Positions 48,061 to 57,156 of a DNA stretch of 64,000 bases are shown piece after piece. The DNA is from CAVONV01 sp963697355 (GTDB taxonomy: Bacteria; Acidobacteriota; Vicinamibacteria; Marinacidobacterales; DATDRI01). The notes below the pieces were generated by a model. The model did no database searches. It was not told where the DNA came from and worked only from the letters and a program-made list of their open reading frames with translations. The DNA is taken from positions 1,116,001 through 1,180,000 of the forward strand of contig CAVONV010000023.1 of the NCBI GenBank assembly GCA_963697355.1, written 5' to 3'. Position numbers and translations under genes: made by a program. Within the stretch, counting starts at the first letter, position 1; each line of letters begins with the position of its first letter.

Positions 48061-50250
48061 GTGGCCGAAATCAATCACGAAGAGCGTAAGATCCGGGCCA
48101 AAATTATCTACTATGGCCCTGCAGCCGGAGGGAAGACCACCAACCTCCTCGAATTGTCGCGACGTGCGAATACAAAACGGCGCGGCCATATGCTCTCGAT
48201 CAACACGACTCAAGAGCGCACCCTGCTCCTCGATTTGTTCGGCATCAAAGCAAACTCTTTCTGTAATTACGACTTGCGGTTTCAGGTCATTGCCGTGCCG
48301 GGTCAACGGATGTACGCCGCCAGCCGGCGGTTTCTTCTCGCGGGAGCGGATTCGGTGGTCTTTGTTGCGAACTCCGCCGCGGATCGTTGGCAAGAGACCC
48401 TGGAAAGCATGAAAGAGATGAACGAGTATCTGGCGGCGCAGGGGATCGATCCCAAGAGCATTCCCGTCGTGTTCCAATACAACAAGCAGGACCTTCCCGA
48501 AGTGACTCCTATGGAGGCCATGGAGGGAACGCTGAATGCCCGCAAGTCCGACAGTTTTACCGCGGTGGCTATCCGTGGGGTCGGAGTCCTGGAGACCTTC
48601 TCCGCCATAATGGCCAGAACGCTCCGAGACATGGTGGAGCGGCTTGAATTGAGTGACCGTCTACAAGGCGGCCCATCGGCCGAAGAGTGGGTAGAAAAGA
48701 CCATGCAAATGGTCTTCGGTACCGAGGCGATGGAGGAAACGACGAAAGACACAGAGGAGAAGGTTGAGCCTCAAAAGATTCCGTCCGAGTCCGGTGCTTC
48801 GTCTCCTGCCGTATCGGATCCTGCGGTTGACGACGACCCGTCGGAAGAGCAGCGGCATACGGCGGTACGGGTGATGTCCCCAGGGAAGTTACCGGCGGCC
48901 ACTCCAAAGCCCGCCGGCACCGGGGAGACGGCCGAGATTCTCGTTGAGAGCTACGTCGCGGCGGCAGCTAGTCTCGCGGAACAATTAGAGGAGTCGCAAA
49001 ACCAACACCAAGAGACGCGTAATAGGCTGGAAGAGCTGAGCGCGTCCATCGACGCGGCGCAGGCATTACTTTCGAAGAGCTCGGCTGAAGAGGTGCTGGT
49101 GAACGTCATCGAACGCATCAGCAAGGGTCTCGGCTCGGATGTCGGTTCTCTGTCTCTGGTCAGGCCTGACGGCGAGCTCAGCCCGGTCGTACTTCGGAAC
49201 ATGGAAGCGGAACCCCTTTTCAAGCTCTTTGACGAGGAGAACCGACCCATAGCCGTTTCTCTTATGGAGCAGGACGAACCCGCTGTCTTCAAGCACGGCG
49301 ACACAGGTCCTCTTCAGGCAGCGCTCGACGAGCTCGACAAGAACTACACGTCGTTCGTCGCCATCCCTATCAAGACACCGGTGCGAGCTCTGGGTTTGGC
49401 TTGTTTCTACCTACCCGAAGAGTCCTCGGCACCGACCGAGGAAATGATGCCCCACCTGGTTCGTCTGGGACAGGGCCTGGCGCAAGCTCTCGAGATCGCG
49501 TCGATTGGTATTGCTTCCGAACGACTTCAGAAAATCGAGAAGGCGGCCCTGGTCGGACACCTTACCGAGCAGTTCGTCAAGGAGATCGGCTCACCCGTCG
49601 ATCGGCTGCTGAAGAGCATAGGGAATGCCATCGCACAGATTCCGCAGGGATCGGGCGGCCCTCCCAAGCTTCTCGGTGAGCTCCTGAACGTCAGCAACGA
49701 CTTGGTCAAGGCGCAAGAAATGCGGGAAGGCGTCCTTGGTTTCCTTTCCGGTCAACTGCCCGAGAAGGGACTCGCTCCACTGGAAGAGCTCTTCGAGTGG
49801 ATCCGAAACGAATACACCGAGCCTCTGCAGCGAACGGGCATCGAGCTCAAAGTCGAGCGAGACGCCGACGTGGATATGGTAGCAGCGGACGCATTCCTGC
49901 TGCGCTCAACCCTGTTGGCGCTCGTCGAGAACTTCCGCAACTACCTGGCTAGCTGTGAAGGCGCCCAAATCCGGATCAGCGCCTCACGTGCGGATGACAA
50001 CCGAGTCCGGATCTCCGTATCCGACAACGTTACGGTGATGAACAGCTCCGAGGGCCCGGCGGCGATTCCGGACTATCTGTCCTGGTCTCTCGACCGGCGT
50101 GTCCAAGCCTTCGCTTTGACCCTCGCTCAGAAGGTCGTTGAGCACTACGGCGGCGAGTGGCAAATGTCCGTGATTGACGACAAAGGGAACGAATTCACGC
50201 TGACTTTCCCCGCTCACGTGGAGACAGACGAGCCGAAGCCCGCCGAGTAG
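48061..50250 (+). CDS. MglA-type GTPase fused to GAF and degenerate histidine-kinase modules
   Basis: A 729-residue protein starting GTG GCC GAA. Residues 1-195 are an MglA-like small GTPase: YYGPAAGGKTTNLLEL (P-loop), TTQERTLLLDLFG (switch I), IAVPGQRMYAASR (switch II) and QYNKQDLP (base specificity). A variable linker (200-290) and a coiled coil lead to a GAF domain (about 335-475). A dimerisation helix follows, VGHLTEQFVKEIGSPVDRLL; the phosphoacceptor His of the aligned HEINNPL-type box reads Lys. The ATPase-like end keeps ALVENFRNYL but has VSDNVTVMNSS where DxGxG belongs. MglA switches cell polarity in gliding bacteria. Here the GTPase seems coupled to a sensor that no longer phosphorylates. 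Confidence 0.85.
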   Translation: MAEINHEERKIRAKIIYYGPAAGGKTTNLLELSRRANTKRRGHMLSINTTQERTLLLDLFGIKANSFCNYDLRFQVIAVPGQRMYAASRRFLLAGADSVVFVANSAADRWQETLESMKEMNEYLAAQGIDPKSIPVVFQYNKQDLPEVTPMEAMEGTLNARKSDSFTAVAIRGVGVLETFSAIMARTLRDMVERLELSDRLQGGPSAEEWVEKTMQMVFGTEAMEETTKDTEEKVEPQKIPSESGASSPAVSDPAVDDDPSEEQRHTAVRVMSPGKLPAATPKPAGTGETAEILVESYVAAAASLAEQLEESQNQHQETRNRLEELSASIDAAQALLSKSSAEEVLVNVIERISKGLGSDVGSLSLVRPDGELSPVVLRNMEAEPLFKLFDEENRPIAVSLMEQDEPAVFKHGDTGPLQAALDELDKNYTSFVAIPIKTPVRALGLACFYLPEESSAPTEEMMPHLVRLGQGLAQALEIASIGIASERLQKIEKAALVGHLTEQFVKEIGSPVDRLLKSIGNAIAQIPQGSGGPPKLLGELLNVSNDLVKAQEMREGVLGFLSGQLPEKGLAPLEELFEWIRNEYTEPLQRTGIELKVERDADVDMVAADAFLLRSTLLALVENFRNYLASCEGAQIRISASRADDNRVRISVSDNVTVMNSSEGPAAIPDYLSWSLDRRVQAFALTLAQKVVEHYGGEWQMSVIDDKGNEFTLTFPAHVETDEPKPAE

Positions 50251-50270
50251 TCTCACCTCACAATCGGCAA

Positions 50271-50342
50271 GGAAGAAAAGGTGACAGGTCCCTTTTTTCC
50301 TGCACGTCTTGCGGAAAAAAGGGACCTGTCCCCTTTTCTTCC
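50271..50342. terminator. Large palindrome between convergent genes (REP-like bidirectional terminator)
   Basis: Two 30-base arms (50271-50300 and 50312-50341), starting GGAAGAAAAGG and ending CCCTTTTTTCC on the left, are inverted copies with one mismatch around an 11-base loop. It lies between the converging MglA-fusion and kinase genes and can end both transcripts. The core resembles the palindrome at 7481-7508. Confidence 0.8.
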
Positions 50343-50355
50343 TTGTCTTGGTGTG

Positions 50356-52212
50356 TCAGGCGCCGTCGGGAATGGGGTAAGAGGGGTCGATGGCCCGCAG
50401 CTGGTCGAAGGTGCGGCGGGCTCTCGAGCTCAAACCCTCGGTCTGATAGAGCTCTCCGAGGGCTGCGAGGAATTCCGGTCTTCCGGGGTCTAGCTCGGAT
50501 GCTTTCCTGAGGTTCTTCTCGGCGACATGTTTCCACTTCTGGTTCTGCAAAAGCGCCAACCCCAACAAGTGGAAGTGGTCAGGCTGTTGTCCATCGATTT
50601 CAACCGCCCTCTGGCAGAGCTCGATGGTGCGCCAGTAGTCTTCGCTCTCGTAAGCGCGCATCGCCTGTTGAAACATCTCTTCGGCATTTCGAAGATCATC
50701 CGGGTCACGTGTTCGTCTCGTTTGCTCCTCTGTCACCAGGGCAACATCCTTTTCCGTATGCTCGGCGGGCCGGGAGCTCTCCAGTTCTGATTCCGCAGGC
50801 TCGTTTGCCTCGGCCGCATTGGACGGGGTATCAGAAGCTTCGTTGGTCTCGGAGCTCTCGTTCGAGGGTGTCTCCACGATCGAGCGTTGCTCCTCGGGCT
50901 CAACCCGAGAGGTGTCTTGATTGTGGTTCTCGAAGCAAATGATCCCGGTACGAAGAAAGCCTAGAAGCGCGCGCGCCGTATCGGATTCGGATAAAGGACT
51001 TACCGCGAAGATGTCGGACGGAGTCGCCTGCCCATCCACGCGGGAGAGGATGTATGCCTCCTCGGGAGTGGGACTCACGTTGCGGAATTCGAGCATGGAC
51101 GTATTGTCGACTTGAAATGGACGTTCTTCGTCCTGCAAGGCGATCAGGAACGACTCGATGTCGGCTGAGTTCCTCGCATCCATCATGAGCATATCGGCAA
51201 CCGAATCTTGAGTCTCGAGTTCCTCAACCGGAGGTTCCTCCGGCGTGGAAGGCTCGTCCTCCGCCGTGGAAAGCTCATCCTCCGGCGTGGAAGGCTCGTC
51301 CTCCGGCGTGGAAAGCTCGTCCTCGGTTGGCACGGACAGGCTGGAATCGGATTTCAAAAGAGCGCGGAGGGCCTGACCAAACTCGAACGCGGTTTGGAAT
51401 CTCTCGCTTGGATCCTTAGCAAGAGCCTGCTTCAGGAAGGATTCGACTCCTCCGTCGCCGAGCAGGTCTTCACGATCGATGGGGTCAGGATCTTCGCTGA
51501 CGATCCGAAGTAGAATACCCGTGGCACTACGACTTCGGAAGGGTTTTTCTCCGGCCAGGCACTGATACAGGACGCAGCCCAAACAGAACAGGTCGGACCG
51601 CTCGTCGACCGTTTCTCCCCGCGCATGTTCGGGGGACATGTAGTCGGGGGTTCCCCAGATGCCCCCGATGATGGTGTGCTCCCCTGAGTCCATTCTAGTT
51701 GTTCCGAAATCGGTCACTTTGACGAGACCCGAGCCGGAGATGATGATATTGGCGGGCTTGATGTCTCGATGGATCACTTCTCGAGAGTGCGCGTGCTCGA
51801 GAGCGTCGGCTACTTGAGATAGAATACGGACCGTTTTCCCGAGGGATAGCGACTTTTCCGAGTTGAGCTTATCTCGAAGCGTGGTGCCATCGATGAAATC
51901 CATTACGATCAAGCTCAGATCTGGAGTTGAGATGATGTCATTTATCGTAACGATGTTTGGGTGATGTAGCTTTGCGGCCTCCTGCGCTTCACGCAAGAAA
52001 GCAAGTCGAAGCTCCTCGGTATCTTCACCGCTCGAGAAGTAGTCTGTGCGGATTTTCTTAAGAGCCACTGTGCGATCGAGAACGGTGTCGGTGGCTTTGT
52101 AGACCTCTCCAATCGTTCCAGCCCCTAGCTTGGACTCAATCTTGAAGCGATCCCCGTACACGGCCCGGAAGGTCGCAGAGAGAAAACCCGTTTTGTCATC
52201 GCAAACGTCCAT
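50356..52212 (-). CDS. Modular Ser/Thr kinase with winged-helix segment and TPR tail
   Basis: A 618-residue protein from ATG 52212, with GGAGAC just upstream. The kinase domain (about 18-280) is complete: KLGAGTIGEVYKATD, VALKKIRT, VIHRDIKPANII, VTDFGTTRM and GTPDYMSPEHA. A Glu/Ser/Thr/Pro linker (about 300-335) is encoded by 21-base repeats. A segment shared with its paralogues, EEAYILSRVDGQATPSDIFA, lies near 395; no J domain or clear PATAN domain is seen. TPR units at about 515-610 include QKWKHVAEKNLRKASELDPG. A sigma-54-type element precedes it. It probably phosphorylates components of the same pathway as the kinase at 60784. Confidence 0.88.
   Translation of the reverse strand: MDVCDDKTGFLSATFRAVYGDRFKIESKLGAGTIGEVYKATDTVLDRTVALKKIRTDYFSSGEDTEELRLAFLREAQEAAKLHHPNIVTINDIISTPDLSLIVMDFIDGTTLRDKLNSEKSLSLGKTVRILSQVADALEHAHSREVIHRDIKPANIIISGSGLVKVTDFGTTRMDSGEHTIIGGIWGTPDYMSPEHARGETVDERSDLFCLGCVLYQCLAGEKPFRSRSATGILLRIVSEDPDPIDREDLLGDGGVESFLKQALAKDPSERFQTAFEFGQALRALLKSDSSLSVPTEDELSTPEDEPSTPEDELSTAEDEPSTPEEPPVEELETQDSVADMLMMDARNSADIESFLIALQDEERPFQVDNTSMLEFRNVSPTPEEAYILSRVDGQATPSDIFAVSPLSESDTARALLGFLRTGIICFENHNQDTSRVEPEEQRSIVETPSNESSETNEASDTPSNAAEANEPAESELESSRPAEHTEKDVALVTEEQTRRTRDPDDLRNAEEMFQQAMRAYESEDYWRTIELCQRAVEIDGQQPDHFHLLGLALLQNQKWKHVAEKNLRKASELDPGRPEFLAALGELYQTEGLSSRARRTFDQLRAIDPSYPIPDGA
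51236..51319 (-). repeat. Four 21-bp tandem repeats inside the kinase gene
   Basis: Four imperfect copies of a 21-base unit, each encoding EDEPSTP or EDELSTP, form the acidic linker between the kinase domain and the rest of the protein. The copies differ at one to three bases. Copy number may vary between strains without breaking the frame. Confidence 0.8.
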
Positions 52213-52798
52213 TGTGTCTCCCATTGATCGGCCGTCCACTCGGTGTTGACTGAGTCCCTTTACACCCAAGTTTGGGACTCTGCTGAACGTGTCCTAGCTG
52301 GACTTGCAAGCCACATGCCGAACGATAATGAAAAAGAACTTGCTTGTATTCAGCAGTTTGGGTAGATCCTTGCGTCTTCAATCCAGAATCCTCGTAGGGA
52401 AATCACAACGAACCCTGGCCAAAAAACCGGGGCGTTGGGGGGAGATCCCCGTAGTGTGCCAAGACGTCGCGCAGGTGGTTGAAGCGGACAGAATGCGCCA
52501 CCGCCTTGAACCTGCGATCGATCTTTGTTGGCGCCCTCAGTTTGTTTCGCGTTCGATGGCCTTCACCATCCCTCCGAGGAGTCTTCCTCTTGGTTTTGCA
52601 ATGGAATCCCAGGCCTCTTTCTGAGACGAGGTGGAAAACCGGGACCAACTCAGCCTGTGGTCTGACGCGAGAAAATCTTTTAGATTAAGGTGTTTAGAAT
52701 GCTCCGCCAAACGCTCCCTCTCGCGTGGCGTGGTGAATGTCCCACACCGCCAAAGGTACGGCTTTCAAAATGTTCTAGAAGAGCACCTATCTTTCGTT
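52213..52798. other. Intergenic region between kinase and aminotransferase
   Basis: About 590 bases. It holds the sigma-54-type element at 52304-52321 for the kinase gene. The rest contains only short open frames on both strands with no recognisable similarity. Confidence 0.4.
52304..52321 (-). promoter_or_regulatory. Sigma-54-type promoter of the kinase at 50356
   Basis: Read on the minus strand, TCGGCATGTGGCTTGCAA has GG and GC separated by ten bases and the conserved TTGCA -12 half; the -24 half is CGGCAT against TGGCAC. It lies about 90 bases before the start codon. It is the weakest of the three sigma-54 matches in this gene family. Confidence 0.6.
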
Positions 52799-54292
52799 TC
52801 ACGCCAAAGACATGAGTGACTTCTCCATCGCCTGTAGGAGGAAGTTGATATCCGATTCTGAAATGACCAGAGGAGGCAAGTAGCGCACCGTTGGCCCTGT
52901 TGAAAGAGACGTCTTTACACCATGTTTTGCCATCTCATTTTGAAAGTGATGAACTTGTTCTGCAGACGGCAAGTCGAAGCCGACCATCAGCCCTTTGCCC
53001 CTTATCTCACCGATGACGGGATATTTTTCCCGGAAACCATGGATTGCTGTCATCAGTTGCTTCGAGCGCTCAACAACGTTTACGGTTAGCTTCATCTCTC
53101 TCATCTGTCTATTGGCAATGGTCGCCGCGACCATTGCCATCGGATTTCCTCCAAAGGTGGAGCCGTCATAACCAGGCCTCATCGCCCTAGAGACATCCTT
53201 TGTCGTCACGACAGCTGTGACCGGATAGCCACCGCCGAACGATTTGCCTATAACGATAATGTCAGGTACGACGTCATACAGCTGGCACGCAAACCACTGG
53301 CCCTCTTTTTCGGCGACGCGGCCAAAACCGGTCTGAACCTCGTCGCATATCATGATCCCGTTGTATCGGTCACAAATCTGACGCAACCTTCTGACAAATG
53401 CTGGATCTGCGGGGCGTATTCCAGCTTCTTCCCCTTGGATGAGCTCCAGGATTACAATTTTGGCCTTGCCTTCGGCAAATATCTGTTCGACGGCATCGGC
53501 GTCGTTGTAGTCCGCAAAGTGAGCCCAGTCCACATGATCCAATCCGAACGGCTTCCGATACTTCGGATTGTAGGTGACGGCAATTGCTCCGTGAGTTCGG
53601 CCATGAAAGCCTCCTCTGAATGCCACCACGCCAGTTGTTTGTGTATAGGCTTTGGCGATCTTCAGGCTTTTGTCCACTGCTTCGCCACCGCTGTTCTGCC
53701 AGTAGAACTGGTCGAGCTTTTCAGGCAGCATTCCTGGAAACACTTTGAGGAATCGTGCGCGTGGTACATGGACCCGATCTTCCTTCATGGATATCAGTTG
53801 GGATGCCTGGTTGAAGAGTCCCCGGGCGATCTCTTCATTCTTCAGACCGAGATTGGTGGCACTGTAGTTGCTGTCCATGTCCAAGTAGGTCCTACCGTCG
53901 ATGGCGTGAAGCCATGCACCGTCGCCGCGGACAGGGACGATGTCTTTTTCCAGTTGTGATACCGGTATCTTGAACTCTTCATGAAGCTCAATGGCTTCCG
54001 CCGTGCCGATCTCGGCGTCCTCGATGAGTTGAGCCATCTCGTTTATCTGGTCTGCGTCTGCCGTTGCTATCATGCTCTTTACGACAGCTCGGGCCACCTC
54101 TTCGTTGACAGGGGCCCGTGTGCTCTCGCGGGGATAACCGGCGGAGGTTGCGACTGGTTGTATGGTCGGCGCGTCGTCACCTAGGATCAGGTTAGCTACT
54201 TCTTGGATGCGTTCCAATGTAGCATTTAGTCTCTCTGGTCGGCTCTTTCGGTCCGCGATGATGCTTCGATACAGCTTGTCAAAGGAATCCAT
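52799..54292 (-). CDS. Class III PLP aminotransferase with N-terminal extension
   Basis: A fold-type I enzyme of 497 residues from ATG 54292, which has GGAGGA eight bases upstream. An extension of about 100 residues (MDSFDKLYRSIIADRKSRPE and on) precedes the aminotransferase core (YLDMDSNYSATNLGLKNEEI). Motifs include QNSGGEAVDKSLKIAKAYT, MICDEVQTGFGR with the PLP-ring Asp, and VIGKSFGGGYPVTAVV with the PLP Lys. Members transfer amino groups of acetylornithine, GABA, glutamate-1-semialdehyde or taurine-type substrates. The exact substrate and the role of the extension are unknown. Confidence 0.88.
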   Translation of the reverse strand: MDSFDKLYRSIIADRKSRPERLNATLERIQEVANLILGDDAPTIQPVATSAGYPRESTRAPVNEEVARAVVKSMIATADADQINEMAQLIEDAEIGTAEAIELHEEFKIPVSQLEKDIVPVRGDGAWLHAIDGRTYLDMDSNYSATNLGLKNEEIARGLFNQASQLISMKEDRVHVPRARFLKVFPGMLPEKLDQFYWQNSGGEAVDKSLKIAKAYTQTTGVVAFRGGFHGRTHGAIAVTYNPKYRKPFGLDHVDWAHFADYNDADAVEQIFAEGKAKIVILELIQGEEAGIRPADPAFVRRLRQICDRYNGIMICDEVQTGFGRVAEKEGQWFACQLYDVVPDIIVIGKSFGGGYPVTAVVTTKDVSRAMRPGYDGSTFGGNPMAMVAATIANRQMREMKLTVNVVERSKQLMTAIHGFREKYPVIGEIRGKGLMVGFDLPSAEQVHHFQNEMAKHGVKTSLSTGPTVRYLPPLVISESDINFLLQAMEKSLMSLA

Positions 54293-54685
54293 CTCGAGCT
54301 CCTCCGTTGCTATTTGGGGGATGTTTTGCCGTTTCAGTTGAGCCCCGACAGTATCGGCGCTGCGTCTTGAACGCTCCTGCACTGGCCCGCAGGTACCGTC
54401 GAGCAATACTTCATTGCGTTGTGTGGGGACTCAACACTAACAGCATGATCTACCGATCTAGGTTCTGTCAATGTTTTTTTCCCGAATCCCTTGCTCGACA
54501 GCTGGATGACGGTTCCTTCGCCGCGAACAACAACACGTGACGCCCTTTCGATCTCAACAGAGCCCTGCCCCTTGGTCGCTATCGGTCGTCGTATTGCATA
54601 GAGCTCCTGTCGCGGGTACCCTATGAACTCACCTTTGTGCATGTATGGATATGCGCGTTAGCTCGTGAGAAAGGAACGGCGGCCC
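54293..54685. other. Divergent intergenic region
   Basis: About 390 bases between the aminotransferase and the GIDE gene. A 102-codon open frame on the minus strand (54334-54642, starting MHKGEFIGYPRQELYAIRRP) has no ribosome binding site and no recognised relative, so it is not called. No strong promoter was identified. Confidence 0.35.
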
Positions 54686-55429
54686 ATGGGTGGAATGCTA
54701 TTTGGAGTGATAGCCATTGCAGGTGGTGTAGGTCTCTTGTTGGCACGCAAGAGCCAGTTGAACAAGCGTCTCGAGCTCAGGTTTGCCGAGACTTCCACTG
54801 CCCGGAAGGTCCGTGAAAACTGTGAGAGTCTCGGCAAGGATCTGGGGAGCGGTAACTACGTGGCGACCATCGAGCTCAAGGGTGTCGTGCAATGCGACTC
54901 GCCGCTCATCGCCGAGCACAGCAAGACACCCTGCGTTTGGTACCATTCGACGACAACACGAGAGTACGAAGAAAGAGCTCAGAACAAGGGGAGCGGTAGC
55001 GCTACCCAGAGGGGCAGTGAGACCGTTGCCAGTCGTCAGGACGGCACTCGTTTCTCGCTGCGCGACGAGACCGGGACCATCCTGGTCGATCCTGAAGGTG
55101 CCGAAATCGTCTCGAAGGTGTCGTTCGACGAGTTCAAACCGGAGGTCGAACGTCTTTGGGGAGGCGGTAGAAAAACGGTCGGATATCGTTACAAAGAACA
55201 GATCGTTCCGGTTGGGCAAGCGCTCTACGTGTTCGGCGAGGCCAGCGACTCCGACGGGGTCTTGGCGGTGAGGAAGCCGACGGCAAAAGGGCGCTTCATC
55301 ATATCCGTGAAGTCTGAGGAAGAGATGGTCCGCGATTACGCCGGCTCGGCCAAGTTTCTTTATGTGGCCGGCATCGCGGCTCTGGTTCTCGGTTTGATTT
55401 TGATCTTCTACGGAGCCTGTGCCGGCTAG
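54686..55429 (+). CDS. GIDE-domain (MUL1-like) membrane protein
   Basis: A 247-residue protein from ATG 54686 with a transmembrane helix at each end (MLFGVIAIAGGVGLLLA and AGIAALVLGLILIFYGA). Between them is a GIDE-type domain: VATIELKGVVQCDSPLIAEH then KTPCVWYHSTTTREYEE, RFSLRDETGTILVDPEGAE and GQALYVFGEASDSDGVLAV. The domain is known from the mitochondrial E3 ligase MUL1/GIDE, but no RING is present here, so ubiquitin-ligase activity is not implied. In bacteria the function is unknown. It is 32 bases upstream of the UDP-glucose dehydrogenase gene. Confidence 0.82.
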   Translation: MGGMLFGVIAIAGGVGLLLARKSQLNKRLELRFAETSTARKVRENCESLGKDLGSGNYVATIELKGVVQCDSPLIAEHSKTPCVWYHSTTTREYEERAQNKGSGSATQRGSETVASRQDGTRFSLRDETGTILVDPEGAEIVSKVSFDEFKPEVERLWGGGRKTVGYRYKEQIVPVGQALYVFGEASDSDGVLAVRKPTAKGRFIISVKSEEEMVRDYAGSAKFLYVAGIAALVLGLILIFYGACAG

Positions 55430-55461
55430 AAAGCGCAAGACCCAAAAAAACAGGAGACAAG

Positions 55462-56838
55462 ATGCCATTCGAAAAAACCATACTGTGCATCGGTGCCGGA
55501 TATGTTGGCGGGCCGACGATGGCCATGATCGCCGCCAAATGTCCCGGGTACAAGGTTACGGTCGTTGATATCAACGCAGACAGAATCCGGGCCTGGAACT
55601 CGGACCACCTCCCCATTTACGAACCGGGTCTGGATGAGTTGGTCAAAGAAACCAGGGGACGAAACCTGTTTTTTTCGACAGAAATAGACAAGGAAATCGC
55701 GGATTGCGAGATTATCTTTGTTTCTGTCAACACTCCCACTAAGACCTTCGGACACGGAGCGGGGATGGCGGCCGATCTTCAGTACTGGGAACGAACAGCG
55801 AGGCAGATTCTAAGGCATGCGAGCAGCAACAAAATCATTGTGGAAAAATCCACCTTGCCCGTTCGCACGGCTCTGGCCATGGAGCGGATACTGAATGCCT
55901 CCTCTGGAAACATCCGCTTTGAAGTGGTCTCCAATCCTGAGTTTTTGGCTGAGGGCTCAGCCATCAAAGATCTGGATACCCCCGACCGTGTCCTGATCGG
56001 CTCTCAAGAAACTCCAGAAGGCTTGCAGGCCAGGAAAGCCATTGTAGATATCTATGCCCACTGGGTTCCAAGGGACAAGATCATCGAGTCCAACGTTTGG
56101 AGCTCGGAGCTTTCCAAACTAACCGCCAACGCGTTCCTGGCCCAGAGAATTTCATCCATCAATTCGATTTCCGCTCTTTGTGAAAAGACAGAGGCCAACA
56201 TCGATGAAGTCGCATACGCCATTGGCACGGACTCCCGGATCGGAGCTGACTTCTTGAAGGCCAGTGTGGGATTCGGCGGCTCTTGCTTCAAGAAAGACAT
56301 CCTGAATCTCGTGTATATCTGCCGGAGCTACGGTCTCGATACGGTTGCCGACTATTGGCAATCCGTTGTCAGAATCAACGAATGGCAGGAGAGCCGATTC
56401 ATCCGGAATATGCTTGCGAACATGTTCAACACTGTCGCGGGAAAAAGAATCGCCCTTTTTGGATTTGCCTTCAAGGCCAACACGGGCGATACGCGTGAAT
56501 CGCCGGCGATATATGTCGCAAAGGGATTGCTCGAAGAGCAGGCCGAGGTGGTCATCTCCGATCCGAAAGCGCTGGCTAATGCCCGCAAAGAGCTCGAGGG
56601 TGTTGAAGGCGATATGACGTTCGAGTCGGATCCCTATGCGGCTGCCAAGGAAGCCCACGCCATCGCAGTGCTGACGGAGTGGAACCAATATAGGGATCTT
56701 GACTATGAGCGTGTTTTTGAATCGATGGTCCAGCCGGCTTTTGTATTTGATGGCCGCAATATTCTGGACCACCAGAAGCTCTACGAGATCGGCTTCAACG
56801 TACTAGCTATCGGCAAGAAACCTCTCAAGCACTTCTAG
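55462..56838 (+). CDS. ugd: UDP-glucose 6-dehydrogenase, eukaryote-like long form
   Basis: A 458-residue NAD-dependent enzyme that makes UDP-glucuronate. The N-terminal Rossmann motif is CIGAGYVGGPTMAMIAAK. The central part has FLAEGSAIKDL and the catalytic Cys motif GFGGSCFKKDI. The C-terminal domain has ALFGFAFKANTGDTRESPAI. AGGAGACAAG precedes the ATG. Length and the YVGGPTMA motif match the animal/plant-like class. UDP-glucuronate supplies exopolysaccharide or lipopolysaccharide synthesis, fitting the PilZ genes nearby. Confidence 0.95.
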   Translation: MPFEKTILCIGAGYVGGPTMAMIAAKCPGYKVTVVDINADRIRAWNSDHLPIYEPGLDELVKETRGRNLFFSTEIDKEIADCEIIFVSVNTPTKTFGHGAGMAADLQYWERTARQILRHASSNKIIVEKSTLPVRTALAMERILNASSGNIRFEVVSNPEFLAEGSAIKDLDTPDRVLIGSQETPEGLQARKAIVDIYAHWVPRDKIIESNVWSSELSKLTANAFLAQRISSINSISALCEKTEANIDEVAYAIGTDSRIGADFLKASVGFGGSCFKKDILNLVYICRSYGLDTVADYWQSVVRINEWQESRFIRNMLANMFNTVAGKRIALFGFAFKANTGDTRESPAIYVAKGLLEEQAEVVISDPKALANARKELEGVEGDMTFESDPYAAAKEAHAIAVLTEWNQYRDLDYERVFESMVQPAFVFDGRNILDHQKLYEIGFNVLAIGKKPLKHF

Positions 56839-56844
56839 AAACCG

Positions 56845-57156
56845 TCAACAATTCGCGCCGAGACCTTTCTCGAGCCGCGCAACGGTCTTGGGGCTGATGC
56901 CTCCCTGGCTGTTGATTTTCCATCGGCGCACCAACTCCACGTAGAGCTCTTTCTCTTCATGCGTCATGTAAGGAGGGACCGCCTTTGCGTGAACGAGCAT
57001 GATCAGGTGTACGTAGTATTTCCATACTTGTCCGTTTGGCGTCGGAACATTGCGAAGGAAATCCCTGGTTTCTTCAAAGGTGTTGATCGCACTCAACTGG
57101 GCGGCAAACTCGCTCCAGGAACGACTCGCAGGCGAAGAAAATGACGTACTGGGCAT
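56845..57156 (-). CDS. Small unknown protein
   Basis: A 103-residue protein from ATG 57156; an in-frame ATG 15 codons upstream exists. It is helical, with FEETRDFLRNVPTPNGQVWK, YVHLIMLVHAKAVPPYMT and GISPKTVARLEKGLGANC. No family was recognised. The C-terminal stretch resembles a short helix-turn-helix but is too brief to call. It ends seven bases from the converging ugd stop. Confidence 0.55.
   Translation of the reverse strand: MPSTSFSSPASRSWSEFAAQLSAINTFEETRDFLRNVPTPNGQVWKYYVHLIMLVHAKAVPPYMTHEEKELYVELVRRWKINSQGGISPKTVARLEKGLGANC

Noticed and set aside
52403..52648. 81-codon basic frame between kinase and aminotransferase
   Set aside because: Arg/Lys-rich composition looks like an antisense artefact; no start context or family.
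54334..54642. 102-codon minus-strand frame upstream of the aminotransferase
   Set aside because: No ribosome binding site, no domain, and it lies wholly in a divergent promoter region.
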